Source of the DNA: Patulibacter sp. SYSU D01012
GTDB lineage: Bacteria; Actinomycetota; Thermoleophilia; Solirubrobacterales; Solirubrobacteraceae
Reading direction: 5' to 3'
NCBI RefSeq assembly: GCF_017916475.1
Contig: NZ_JAFMTB010000001.1
Location: 1,054,001-1,118,000, forward strand
Length of the DNA stretch: 64,000 nucleotides
Every line of letters begins with the position of its first letter. The stretch's first letter is position 1. The notes beneath the pieces are model-generated. The model searched no databases, was not told where the DNA came from, and saw only the letters and a program-made list of their open reading frames with translations. A program made the position numbers and the translations under genes. Below, one piece after another: positions 52,281 to 60,701 of the stretch.

Positions 52281-53468
52281 TCAGGCGGTCAGCGCGGCGG
52301 TGGGGGCGGTGCGGGCCGCGCGGGACGCGGGCCAGAGGCCGGCGACGGTGCCGACGACCAGCGTCGCGCCGACGCCGATGGCCAGCGACGACGGCGGGAT
52401 CACGACGATCCACCCGCTGGACAGCGCCACGGCCGCGGTGACGCCCGCGCCGAGCGACACGCCGGCGACGCCGCCCACGCCGGAGAGGACCAGCGCCTCG
52501 GCCATGAACTGGAGCCGGATGTGGCGGCGCGTCGCCCCGAGAGCGCGGCGCAGCCCGATCTCCCGTCGCCGCTCGATGACCGAGATGATCATGGTGTTGG
52601 CGACGCCGATGCCGCCCACGACCAGCGCGATCGCGCCGAGCGCGACGAGCAGGCGGGTGAACGAGTCGTTGGCCGCGTCGGCTGCGGCCAGCGCGTCCGA
52701 CGGCCGAGCGACGGCGACGGCGCCGGGGCGCGCGGGCGCGAGCGACGGAGCGATCAGGTCGGCGACGGCCCGGACCGTCGCGTCGGTCGAGCGCTCGAAG
52801 AGCCGCGTCGGGCGGGCGGGGCGATGGAGGAGCCCGCGGGCCATCGGCGTGCCGACGAGCGCGGCGACATCGAGCTCGGGCGCCAGACGCACGGGACGGA
52901 GGATGCCGAGGACGACGGTGTCGCGTCCGCCGAGCCACACCAGGCCGCCGGGCCGGACCACCCCCAGGCGCCGGGCCGCGGTCGCGCCGAGCACGACCGT
53001 GGGGAACCGCGCGGTGGCGGGCGTCAGCCACGCGCCCGCGTGCAGTCGCGCGCCGACGACGCCGGGGAGCGCGAGGTCGGCGGCCGCGACGACGAGGCCG
53101 CCGGTCTCGTCGGGGTCGACGTCCCGGTTGCGGAACACGTGGACGCGGTCGAGCTCGGCGATCGTGGCCGCCGCCTCGACGCCCGGGATGCGCCGCAGGC
53201 GGGCGGCGGCGTCGCCGGGGAGCGTCCGCGGGCCGCCGGGGACCGGCTGGACGGTCGCGGTCAGGAGGTTGGTCCCGAGCGCCGCGAGGCGGCGCTCCAG
53301 CCGCTCCCGACTGGACGCCGAGATGCCGACGACGGCCACCATCGCCGCGATCCCGATCGCCACGCCGAGCGCCGAGAGGACGGCGCGGGCGGGCCGCGTC
53401 CGGAGGCCGGTCGTCCCGAGCGCGAGCAGGTCGGCGGGGCGCAGACGGGAAGCGGCGAGATCGCTCAT
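52281..53468 (-). CDS. MacB-like ABC transporter permease
   Basis: A 395-residue permease from ATG 53468, overlapping the ATPase stop. The first helix is in [20 protein letters not shown]; a large periplasmic-type MacB_PCD domain (residues about 55-270) follows, then an FtsX-like set of three helices with [19 protein letters not shown]. Such permeases do not pump through the membrane core but work as mechanotransmitters on substrates outside the membrane, for export or signalling. Confidence 0.9.
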   Translation of the reverse strand: MSDLAASRLRPADLLALGTTGLRTRPARAVLSALGVAIGIAAMVAVVGISASSRERLERRLAALGTNLLTATVQPVPGGPRTLPGDAAARLRRIPGVEAAATIAELDRVHVFRNRDVDPDETGGLVVAAADLALPGVVGARLHAGAWLTPATARFPTVVLGATAARRLGVVRPGGLVWLGGRDTVVLGILRPVRLAPELDVAALVGTPMARGLLHRPARPTRLFERSTDATVRAVADLIAPSLAPARPGAVAVARPSDALAAADAANDSFTRLLVALGAIALVVGGIGVANTMIISVIERRREIGLRRALGATRRHIRLQFMAEALVLSGVGGVAGVSLGAGVTAAVALSSGWIVVIPPSSLAIGVGATLVVGTVAGLWPASRAARTAPTAALTA

Positions 53469-54142
53469 CGGACGTCCTCGACCACGCGGCCGTCCTGGAC
53501 CACGGTGCGGCGCGGGAGGCTCGCGGCCAGGGCCTGGTCGTGCGTGACCAGGACGATCGTCGTGCCGCTCGCGTGCAGCTCGCGCAACAGCACCATGATG
53601 CTCGCGCCGGTCGTCGAGTCGAGGTTGCCGGTCGGCTCGTCGGCCAGCACGATCGGCGGCCGGCCGACGACCGCGCGCGCGATGGCGACGCGCTGGCGCT
53701 CGCCGCCCGAGAGCTGGTCGGGGCGATGGGTGGCCCGGTGCTCGAGCCCGACGCGCTCCAGCGCCTCGAGCGCCCGGGCGCGCCGCTCGCCGCGCGGCCG
53801 GCCCGAGTAGAGCAGGCCGTCGGCGACGTTGTCGACGGCGCGCACGCCGTCACGCAGGTGGAAGGACTGGAAGACGAAGCCGATGCGCGAGGCGCGGACG
53901 GCGGCGAGCTGCGCGTCGCCGAAGGTCGCGACGTCGAGCCCGTCGATGCGGACGCTGCCGCTGCTGGGCCGATCGAGCGTGCCCATCACGTTGAGCAGCG
54001 TCGACTTGCCCGAGCCGCTCGGGCCGACGATCCCGACGAGCTCGCCGGCGGCGATCTGCAGGCTCACGCCGGCCAGCGCCGCGACCGGCGGCGTGCCGTA
54101 CGTGCGCGTCACGTCCTGCAGCCAGATCGACGGCGTGCTCAT
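53465..54142 (-). CDS. MacB/LolD-type ABC transporter ATPase
   Basis: A 225-residue ATPase from ATG 54142, overlapping the adaptor gene stop. Walker [10 protein letters not shown], signature [14 protein letters not shown] and Walker [14 protein letters not shown] are intact. It energises the permease that follows. Sequence around [16 protein letters not shown] is typical of the LolD/MacB group. Confidence 0.94.
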   Translation of the reverse strand: MSTPSIWLQDVTRTYGTPPVAALAGVSLQIAAGELVGIVGPSGSGKSTLLNVMGTLDRPSSGSVRIDGLDVATFGDAQLAAVRASRIGFVFQSFHLRDGVRAVDNVADGLLYSGRPRGERRARALEALERVGLEHRATHRPDQLSGGERQRVAIARAVVGRPPIVLADEPTGNLDSTTGASIMVLLRELHASGTTIVLVTHDQALAASLPRRTVVQDGRVVEDVR

Positions 54143-55188
54143 GTGGCCGGCACCACGACGCGGGTGCCGCGAGCGATGCCCGGGCCCGAGATCTCGACGC
54201 GCCCGGCGACGAACGCGCCGACGCGCACGGGGATGCGCCGGGTCGTCGTGCCGGCCGGGACCTCGACGCCGAAGCGGTCCGGCGCCAGGGCGACGAGCGC
54301 CTGCACGGGCACGGTGAGGCCGGCGCGCACGGTGCTGCGCAGCCGCACGGTGACCGTCGCCGGGGCCAGGCCGGCGGGAAGGCGAAGGCGGCGAACGGCG
54401 ATCGTCGTCGGCACGACCAGCGTCGTGCCGGCGTCGGTGCGGCGTTGCCGCGGAGCGGACGCGGCGGTGACGCGCCCGCGCGCCGTGCGGCCGTCGGGCA
54501 GCTCGACGACGACCCGGCGGCCGACCCGCGCCAGCGGCTGCTCGTCCTGGGCCACGTCGATGCGCACGACGCGCGCCCTCGCGGTCGTCTCGAGCAGCTC
54601 GGCGCCGGGCACGACGCTCGCGCCCAGCGGCGTCACGCGCCGGCCGACGCGCAGGTCGGTCGGCGAGAAGCGGATCGCCGCTGCGTCGAGCTCGCCGGTC
54701 GGCCGCACGCCCAGCTGCGTCTGCCACCGCTTGATCGCGATCGCGGTCTCGCGGGAGAAGTGCTCGTCGACGGTGCCGGCGAAGAACCCGAGCGCCGCCA
54801 GGTTCGCCTCGAGCTGTCGGACGTCGCGCCCGTGCGTCATCCCGACGTGGAACCTCCGGTAGGCGGGCATCGCCCCCCGCAGCAGGACGGTCGGTCGTGC
54901 GTCGATCGTGGCGACGACGTCTCCCGGCGAGAGGACGACGCCGGCCTTGGGAAGCCAGGTGACCACCCCACCGCGCCCGGCCGTGACCGGACGCCGCGCG
55001 GGATAGCGCAGGGTGCCGACGACGTTCGTCTCGCTGACGACCCGGCCGGAGGTCACGGGGGCCGTGGCGACCGCCGGCCCGGCCGGGCGCGTCGGCGCCG
55101 GCCGCGCTCCGCCGCGGAGGAGGACCGCGGTGGCGGCGATCGCCGTGACGACGACGAGCGCGCCGGCGACGATCACGGCGCGAGACAC
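54139..55188 (-). CDS. Membrane-fusion-like adaptor with peptidoglycan-binding domain
   Basis: A 349-residue protein from GTG 55188. One helix (about residues 4-22) anchors it. HlyD-like strands ([40 protein letters not shown] in parts) surround a peptidoglycan-binding-1 domain ([32 protein letters not shown]; residues about 105-160). Further adaptor strands follow. In Gram-positive-type MacB systems such adaptors bridge the permease and the wall. Its start overlaps the lipoprotein gene by 16 bases; GTG 55176 is an alternative start. Confidence 0.87.
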   Translation of the reverse strand: MSRAVIVAGALVVVTAIAATAVLLRGGARPAPTRPAGPAVATAPVTSGRVVSETNVVGTLRYPARRPVTAGRGGVVTWLPKAGVVLSPGDVVATIDARPTVLLRGAMPAYRRFHVGMTHGRDVRQLEANLAALGFFAGTVDEHFSRETAIAIKRWQTQLGVRPTGELDAAAIRFSPTDLRVGRRVTPLGASVVPGAELLETTARARVVRIDVAQDEQPLARVGRRVVVELPDGRTARGRVTAASAPRQRRTDAGTTLVVPTTIAVRRLRLPAGLAPATVTVRLRSTVRAGLTVPVQALVALAPDRFGVEVPAGTTTRRIPVRVGAFVAGRVEISGPGIARGTRVVVPAT

Positions 55189-55661
55189 GCGTCGACGTCC
55201 GCGTCCTTGGCGTCGGGCGGCACGGCCAGCGCGCTGTCCGCCGTCGGGTCCTGCACGTCGTAGCCCTTCGCGCGCAGGCACGCCGCCTCCTCGAGCGCCG
55301 TCTGCTGCCTCTTGGCCTCCTGGGCCTTCGTCAGCTGAACGGCCGGCGGATCGCCGATCTCGTGCATGCAGTCGCTCCCCGCCGCGTCGATCTCCGGCGA
55401 GGACTCCTGGATGCCCTTGCCGGGCTGGGGGTCCTTGACGTCGAAGCCCTTGCCCCGCAGGCACCGGGCGACCTTCAGGTCGTAGGCGTCGCGCGCCGAG
55501 GAGAAGTCCCGCTCGCTGACGTGCGTGCCGGCCGGGGCCTTCTCGGGCGTCTGAGCGCCGCCGTCCGACGGCGAGCCCGAGCCGCATCCGGCGACGAAGA
55601 AGGCGCCGGCGGCGACCGCCGCCGCGAGCCCGGCCCGGTGCGGCCGCGGGAACGCGCTCAT
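55173..55661 (-). CDS. Secreted lipoprotein with internal cysteine repeat
   Basis: A 162-residue protein from ATG 55661. The lipobox FVAG-Cys (Cys26) ends the signal peptide. The mature part holds two related units: [16 protein letters not shown] (about residue 68) and [16 protein letters not shown] (about residue 127), with further Cys residues in SDCMHE and DACLAP. The pattern CLRxKGxDVxDP repeats after about 60 residues. It overlaps the VanY stop by four bases. I recognise no family, though small repeat-bearing lipoproteins occur next to two-component systems in actinobacteria. Confidence 0.75.
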   Translation of the reverse strand: MSAFPRPHRAGLAAAVAAGAFFVAGCGSGSPSDGGAQTPEKAPAGTHVSERDFSSARDAYDLKVARCLRGKGFDVKDPQPGKGIQESSPEIDAAGSDCMHEIGDPPAVQLTKAQEAKRQQTALEEAACLRAKGYDVQDPTADSALAVPPDAKDADVDACLAP

Positions 55662-56251
55662 GCCCGCGCCCCCACCGCGTCGGCGGCCGTCGGCGCCTGC
55701 GGCGGGCAGGTGCCGCCGCGCCGGGTCTTGCGCTCGAAGTGCCAGGACTCGTTGGCGTAGGTCCGGCAGAGCCCGTAGCGGGTCCCGTTGCGCGCCAGCC
55801 ACGCCGCCGCCGGCGGCGGCCCGACGTCGACGGCCGCGCCGCGGACGTGGTTGGACAGCGTCGCCGGCAGGACGTACTGCATCGCCGCCTGGCGGCTGCC
55901 GTAGGTGCGGACCGCGCGCCGGAAGAGCGCGTCCTGGTAGGCCGCGCTGCGCCACCCGCTGTTGACGCGCAGCGTCACCCGGTCGCGGCGGGCGTCGCGG
56001 GCGGCGCTGCGGATGGCTGTGCGCAGCGACGGCTCGAGGCGCGCCACGGCGGGCAGCGCGGTGAACGGCGACACGGACTGGCCCGACGGCACGTAGCCGT
56101 CCTGCGGACCGAGGGCGCGGACGACCGTCGCCGCGGCGGTCGGCGTCGGCCCGCCGGGAGCCCTCGAGCTGGGGCCCGCGGCGAGCGCGAAGGCGGCGAC
56201 CGCGGTGGCGGCGAGGAGGACGGGCGCGCGGCGGGGTCGGGGGGACGTCAT
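55658..56251 (-). CDS. VanY-type D-Ala-D-Ala carboxypeptidase
   Basis: A 197-residue exported enzyme from ATG 56251, chosen over an upstream TTG because AAGGAG lies eight bases before it. After the signal peptide come the M15B motifs: SGWRSAAYQDALF, SNHVRGAAVDVG (zinc His and Asp) and ESWHFE (zinc His). It removes terminal D-alanine from wall peptides. It is the first gene of the envelope operon, so wall trimming is tied to the downstream transporter and two-component system. Confidence 0.9.
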   Translation of the reverse strand: MTSPRPRRAPVLLAATAVAAFALAAGPSSRAPGGPTPTAAATVVRALGPQDGYVPSGQSVSPFTALPAVARLEPSLRTAIRSAARDARRDRVTLRVNSGWRSAAYQDALFRRAVRTYGSRQAAMQYVLPATLSNHVRGAAVDVGPPPAAAWLARNGTRYGLCRTYANESWHFERKTRRGGTCPPQAPTAADAVGARA

Positions 56252-56314
56252 GGGCAAGCTCCTTCGTGGCGAGGCGACCGGGAATCGATCGCCTGGCCCA
56301 CGACACCAGGACGC

Positions 56315-56344
56315 CCGTTGCGAGAGCGTCAGCGCTTGCGCTTA
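56315..56344. promoter_or_regulatory. Hexamer direct-repeat tract upstream of the VanY operon
   Basis: On the minus strand, five tandem hexamers run TAAGCG, CAAGCG, CTGACG, CTCTCG and CAACGG. The first four share the form ending in CG. They lie 64-93 bases before ATG 56251 and may be a binding site for the operon's own OmpR-family regulator. Confidence 0.35.
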
Positions 56345-56405
56345 CATCGCGCTCACACCGCCGGGAGCCGACGGCGCGGCCGGGGCGGCCCCATCCGACC
56401 GGCGG

Positions 56406-56411
56406 TAGGGT
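56406..56411 (+). promoter_or_regulatory. -10 box TAGGGT for the DoxX-like gene
   Basis: TAGGGT lies seven bases before ATG 56419. Confidence 0.5.
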
Positions 56412-56418
56412 TCGCCCC

Positions 56419-56775
56419 ATGCGCGCCCGTCGCCTCTTCGGCCCGTTCTTCGTCGTCGCCGGGATCCTCCACTTCGTGACCCCGCGGACGTACGAGCGGA
56501 TCATGCCGCGGTACCTGCCCGCGCACCGCGAGCTCGTCTACGCGAGCGGGGTGGCCGAGGCCGTCGCGGGCGCCGCCACCCTGCACCGGCGCACGCGCCG
56601 CTGGGGGAGCCTGCTGAGCGTCGCCACGCTCGTCGCGGTGTTCCCGTCCAACGTCGAGATGGCCCGCCATCCCGAGCGGTTCCCGCAGATCCCCGGCGGC
56701 CGCGCCACGCTGCTCGCCCGCCTGCCGCTGCAGCTGCTGTTGATCGCCTGGGCGCGCGCGGCCGGCCGCGACTGA
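56419..56775 (+). CDS. DoxX-like small membrane protein
   Basis: A 118-residue protein from ATG 56419. It has four short hydrophobic segments, with GPFFVVAGILHFVTPRTYERIMPRYLP at the start (in part), typical of the DoxX/SURF4-like family. FPSNVEMARHPERFPQIPG is a conserved family region. The function is uncertain; relatives take part in redox homeostasis. Confidence 0.8.
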   Translation: MRARRLFGPFFVVAGILHFVTPRTYERIMPRYLPAHRELVYASGVAEAVAGAATLHRRTRRWGSLLSVATLVAVFPSNVEMARHPERFPQIPGGRATLLARLPLQLLLIAWARAAGRD

Positions 56776-56784
56776 GCCCCCGTC

Positions 56785-56805
56785 GGGCCGCGCGTCCCGC
56801 GGCCC
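56785..56805 (+). terminator. Hairpin after the DoxX-like gene
   Basis: GGGCCGCG (56785-56792) pairs with CGCGGCCC (56798-56805) around a 5-base loop. It lies between convergent genes. Confidence 0.5.
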
Positions 56806-56844
56806 GGCCCCGCCGACCCGCGCGGCCCGGCCGCCGCGCGCCCC

Positions 56845-58767
56845 CTACCAGGGGTCGACGAACGGCCGCCGGTCCGCGCCGCCGCCGGGCCCCGGCCGGC
56901 GCGGCTCGTGGTCGCCGAGCGCCGCGACGATCCAGCGGCGCGTGTCGGCCGGGTCGATCACGTCGTCGAGCTCGAACATCGACGCGGCGTTCAGGCCCTT
57001 GCCGTGCTCGTACGCGGCGTCCACCATCCGGTCGAACAGCGCCTGCCGCTCCTGCGGGTCCGCGACGGCGTCCAGCTCGGCGCGGAAGCCCAGGCGCACC
57101 GCGCCCTCCAGGCCCATCGCGCCCATCTCGGCGGTCGGCCAGCCGACGGTCGCCAGCGGCGCCTTCATGCTGCCGCCCGCCATCGCCATCGCGCCGAGCC
57201 CGTAGGCCTTGCGCAGCACGATCGTGGCGAGCGGGACGGTCAGGTTGGCGCCCGCCACGAACATCCGCGAGACGTGCCGGACGGTGCCGGAGCGCTCGGC
57301 CTCGGGGCCGACCATGAACCCCGGCGTGTCGCAGAGCGCGACCACCGGCAGCCCGTGGGCGTCGCACAGGCCCAGGAACCGCGCGGCCTTGTCGGCGGCC
57401 GCGGAGTCGATGGCGCCGCCCAGCCGCGACGGGTCGTTCGCGAGCAGCCCGTACGGCCGGCCCTCGACGCGGACGAGCGCGGTCACCATGCTCGTGCCGA
57501 ACGCGGGCCGCAGCTCGATCCAGCCGTCGACGTCGGCGATCCCCGCGATCGCGCGGCGCACGTCGTAGGCGCGCACCCGCCGCTCGGGCACGACGTCGCG
57601 GAGCGCGCGCGGATCGGGGGCGCGCCAGTCGGCGACGGGCCCCTGGAAGAACGAGAGGACCTCCTGCGCCACCGCGACGGCCTCCGCGTCGTCCGCGGCG
57701 GTGACGTCGACGACGCCGTTCTCCTCCATCACGTCGATCGGGCCGACCTCCTCGGGCGCGTAGACGCCCAGGCCGCCGCCCTCGATCATCGCGGGGCCGC
57801 CCATGCCGATCGTCGCGTCCTCGGTGGCGATCACGACGTCGCAGCAGCCGAGCAGCGCCGCGTTGCCGGCGAAGCAGCGCCCCGACGCGACGCCGACGAG
57901 CGGCACGGTCCCCGACAGACGCGCGAACGCGTGGAAGGTCGGGACGTCGAGCCACGACGCCGTCGGCACGTCGGTGTCGCCGGGCCGCCCGCCGCCGCCC
58001 TCGGCGAAGAGCACCACCGGCAGCCGCCGGCGCAGCGCCAGGTCGAACATCCGGTCGGTCTTCGCGTGGTTGCGGTGACCCTGCGTCCCGGCCAGGACGG
58101 TGGCGTCGTAGGAGAGGACGACGGCGTGGGCGCGGTCGGCCCCGACGCGCTCGCCGTTGACGCCCGCCACGCCGCAGACCAGGCCGTCCGCGGGCGTGCG
58201 CTCGAGCAGCTCCTGGAGCGGACGACGCGAGCGCTGCGCCGCCACGGCGAGCGCGCCGTACTCCGCGAACGTCCCCGGGTCGCACAGGTCGGCCAGGTTC
58301 TCGCGTGCGGTGCGGCGCCCGCGGGCGTGGCGCTTGGCGACGACGTCGGGGCGCGCGGCGTCGCGGGTCAGCGCCTGGCGACGGCGGACCTCGGCCAGGT
58401 CGGGGCGGATGGCGCCGGCGGGCCGCGCGGGGGCGCCGGCGTCCGCGCCCCCGGCCCGGGCGCCGCGGCCGCCGCCCGCCGCGCCGCCGGCCGCGGTCCC
58501 GGCGGCCGCGCTCCCCTCGTCGCCCGCCGCCCCCGTCGCCGGCCGCAGCGTCAGGACCGGCGCGCCGGCCTCGACCGCGGCGCCCGGCGCGACCCGCAGG
58601 TGCAGGACGGTGCCGTCGCGCTCGGCGACGACGCCGAACTCCGTCTTCATCGACTCGACCACGAGCAGCTCGTCGCCCGCGCGGACCGTGTCGCCGACCG
58701 CGACCTCCACCCGCACGACCGCGCCCGCCACCGGGGCCGTCAGCTCCTGCGTCTCCACCGTCTCCAT
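56845..58767 (-). CDS. Biotinyl-domain / acyl-CoA carboxyltransferase fusion
   Basis: A 640-residue protein from ATG 58767. Residues about 1-78 form a biotinyl domain: TAPVAGAVVRVEVAVGD, then VVESMKTEFGVV with the biotin acceptor at Lys41. An Ala/Gly linker of about 55 residues follows. The remainder is a carboxyltransferase with both halves: YGALAVAAQRSRRPLQELLE, GGGGRPGDTDVPTASWLDVP, GRCFAGNAALLGCCDVVIA, and the CT-alpha part TPGFMVGPEAERSG and GGSMKAPLATVGWPTAEMG. It would transfer CO2 from biotin to an acyl-CoA. The biotin carboxylase partner is not in the window. Usually the biotinyl domain is joined to the carboxylase instead. Confidence 0.88.
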   Translation of the reverse strand: METVETQELTAPVAGAVVRVEVAVGDTVRAGDELLVVESMKTEFGVVAERDGTVLHLRVAPGAAVEAGAPVLTLRPATGAAGDEGSAAAGTAAGGAAGGGRGARAGGADAGAPARPAGAIRPDLAEVRRRQALTRDAARPDVVAKRHARGRRTARENLADLCDPGTFAEYGALAVAAQRSRRPLQELLERTPADGLVCGVAGVNGERVGADRAHAVVLSYDATVLAGTQGHRNHAKTDRMFDLALRRRLPVVLFAEGGGGRPGDTDVPTASWLDVPTFHAFARLSGTVPLVGVASGRCFAGNAALLGCCDVVIATEDATIGMGGPAMIEGGGLGVYAPEEVGPIDVMEENGVVDVTAADDAEAVAVAQEVLSFFQGPVADWRAPDPRALRDVVPERRVRAYDVRRAIAGIADVDGWIELRPAFGTSMVTALVRVEGRPYGLLANDPSRLGGAIDSAAADKAARFLGLCDAHGLPVVALCDTPGFMVGPEAERSGTVRHVSRMFVAGANLTVPLATIVLRKAYGLGAMAMAGGSMKAPLATVGWPTAEMGAMGLEGAVRLGFRAELDAVADPQERQALFDRMVDAAYEHGKGLNAASMFELDDVIDPADTRRWIVAALGDHEPRRPGPGGGADRRPFVDPW

Positions 58768-58863
58768 GCCGCTCCCTCCCGAGGTGCCTGCGCATCCTCG
58801 CACCCCGGAACGGCGACGGGCCGCCCGCAGGCGGCCCGTCGGTGCGCCGTGCGGCGCAGGAGG

Positions 58864-58953
58864 CGGAGAGGGAGGGATTCGAACCCTCGGTAGAGGGGGT
58901 ACCCCTACAACGGTTTTCGAGACCGCCCCGTTCAACCACTCCGGCACCTCTCC
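58864..58953 (-). tRNA. tRNA-Ser (anticodon CGA)
   Basis: A 90-base class II tRNA with acceptor GGAGAGG/CCTCTCC, anticodon arm GCGGT-CTCGAAA-ACCGT giving CGA, a long variable arm and T-loop GTTCGAATC. The discriminator is G and CCA is not encoded. It reads UCG. Confidence 0.95.
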
Positions 58954-59019
58954 GCGGTGACCCGAGAACGGGACGGACAAGGTAGCGCGTCGGCGGGCGG
59001 CGGCGCGTCGCGGCCGGGG

Positions 59020-59799
59020 TCAGGCGGCGAAGGCGAGCGCGACGAGCAGCGTCGCCGCCTGGGCCAGCGCGGCGGCGGCGCCGCACGTGTCGCCCGTGAT
59101 GCCGCCGAGCGCGCGGCGCACCCCCGCGGCGACGAGCGCGCCGACGAGCGCGGCGGCCACGAGCGCGGTCAGGCCCGGGACGACGCCGAGGGCGAGCGTC
59201 GCGGCCGCGGCCGCGACCGCGGTGGCGACCGCGCCGCCGGCGGGCCGCACCCGCAGGGCGTGCACCGCGCCGTCGGGCCGGGCGGGCCGGCCGAGCGTGG
59301 CGTGGACGAGGATCGCCCAGCGCGACGTCGCGCCGGCCGCGACGAGCGCCGCGACCGCGTCCCCCGTCGTCATGCCGCGCAGGGCGCTCCAGCAGACGAG
59401 CACCCACAGCAGCAGGGCGAGCGCGCCGAACGTCCCGATCCGCGAGTCCCGCAGGACGGCGAGCCGCCGCTCGCGGTCCCCGAGGACGCCGAGCCCGTCG
59501 GCGACGTCGGCCAGGCCGTCCTCGTGCAGCGCGCCCGTCACCACGGCGGCGGCCCCCAACCCCAGCGCCGCCGCGACCCCGGTTCCCTCGGCGCCCGGCA
59601 GCAGCCCCGCGAGGGCGAGCACCCCGCCGCCGGCGGCGCCGACCGCCGCGCCGACGACGGGGAACCACGGCACCGCCGCGCCCAGGGCCGGCGCCTCATC
59701 CGGGCCGAACGGCACGGGCACGCGGGTGAGGAACCCGACGGCGTGGCGCGGGCCGTCGAGGACGCGCGGCAGGGGCGGCGCGGAGGGACCGGCGGGCAC
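59020..59799 (-). CDS. cobS: Adenosylcobinamide-GDP ribazoletransferase CobS
   Basis: A 259-residue membrane enzyme from GTG 59799. It opens GFLTRVPVPFGP and carries the acidic motifs ALHEDGLADVADGLG and RDSRIGTFGALAL, then GGITGDTCGAAAALAQ near the end. It joins adenosylcobinamide-GDP to alpha-ribazole to give cobalamin. TAGCCT lies seven bases before the GTG, indicating a leaderless transcript. No riboswitch is present. Confidence 0.93.
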   Translation of the reverse strand: MPAGPSAPPLPRVLDGPRHAVGFLTRVPVPFGPDEAPALGAAVPWFPVVGAAVGAAGGGVLALAGLLPGAEGTGVAAALGLGAAAVVTGALHEDGLADVADGLGVLGDRERRLAVLRDSRIGTFGALALLLWVLVCWSALRGMTTGDAVAALVAAGATSRWAILVHATLGRPARPDGAVHALRVRPAGGAVATAVAAAAATLALGVVPGLTALVAAALVGALVAAGVRRALGGITGDTCGAAAALAQAATLLVALAFAA

Positions 59800-59806
59800 G
59801 ATCGCC

Positions 59807-59812
59807 AGGCTA
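59807..59812 (-). promoter_or_regulatory. -10 box TAGCCT for cobS
   Basis: TAGCCT on the minus strand lies seven bases before GTG 59799 and supports that start. Confidence 0.55.
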
Positions 59813-59846
59813 GCCCGTCCCCGTGGCGCGCGGCCGGGAGCCGTCG

Positions 59847-59852
59847 TAGGCT
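59847..59852 (+). promoter_or_regulatory. -10 box TAGGCT for the secreted protein at 59860
   Basis: TAGGCT lies seven bases before GTG 59860. Confidence 0.5.
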
Positions 59853-59859
59853 GCACGCC

Positions 59860-60657
59860 GTGCTCCCCCTCCTCCGTCGTGCGGCGCTCGCCGCACCGCT
59901 GATCCTCGCCGCCGCCCCCGCGGTTGCCTCGGCGGACGCGATCGCGATCACCGTCGCGCCCGCCGTCGTCCCCGCCGGCGGCACGCTCCACGTGCGCGTC
60001 ACCCCGTCCTGGACTGACGGGCAGGTGTTCCGGCAGGCCTCGATCCGCGTCCTGCGGCCGGGACGCGCCTGCGCCGGGCCGGACGTCGTCGTGCCCGACG
60101 AGGACGTGCTCGCCGGCGGCGGCACCGGGCCGATGCGCGTCGCGGACGGTCCGGTGGACGTGGCGATCGACCTGCCGGAGGACGCGCCTCCCGGCAAGGC
60201 GGCGGTGTGCACCGAGGTGGCGGACGTGGCGTCGGGGCTGGTCGGCAACCCCGCCGCGGGCCCGAGCGCCGAGATCTCGATCACCGCGGCGGCCGCCGGC
60301 GGCGGGACGGGCGACGGCGACGGCGGGGACGACGACGGCACCGTTCCCGGCAGCGGGTCGGCGCCCGTCGGCGGCGGGGCGGGGTCGGCGACCCGCGCGT
60401 GCGTGGTCCTCGACCGCCGCCTGCCGCGCCGCCGCGCGCGGCTGCGGGTGCGCTGCTCGTCCGCGGTCCGCGGCCGGCTGGCCGTGCGGCTGCGCTGCGT
60501 CCCGCGCCGGGGCCGTCCGGTGACCGTGCGGCGCACGACGACGCTCCGCCACGGCCGGGCGGCGGTGCGGCTGCCGCGCCTGCCCCGGGGGCGCTGTCAG
60601 GTCGTGCTGCGCCACGGGTCGCGCGTCGTCGGCGCCCGGGCCGTGACCGTCCGCTGA
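59860..60657 (+). CDS. Secreted protein of unknown function
   Basis: A 265-residue exported protein from GTG 59860. The signal peptide ends near AVASA-DAI. The mature part has a beta-rich first half (ITVAPAVVPAGGTLHVRVTP, VDVAIDLPEDAPPG), a Gly/Asp-rich linker (GGDDDGTVPGSG), and a highly basic C-terminal domain with four or five cysteines. No membrane anchor or sorting motif is visible. I recognise no family. The gene is divergent from cobS. Confidence 0.7.
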   Translation: MLPLLRRAALAAPLILAAAPAVASADAIAITVAPAVVPAGGTLHVRVTPSWTDGQVFRQASIRVLRPGRACAGPDVVVPDEDVLAGGGTGPMRVADGPVDVAIDLPEDAPPGKAAVCTEVADVASGLVGNPAAGPSAEISITAAAAGGGTGDGDGGDDDGTVPGSGSAPVGGGAGSATRACVVLDRRLPRRRARLRVRCSSAVRGRLAVRLRCVPRRGRPVTVRRTTTLRHGRAAVRLPRLPRGRCQVVLRHGSRVVGARAVTVR

Positions 60658-60701
60658 GCGCGCGGCCGTCCTCGGGGCCGCCGAAGCGGGAAGCTGTCGG
60701 G

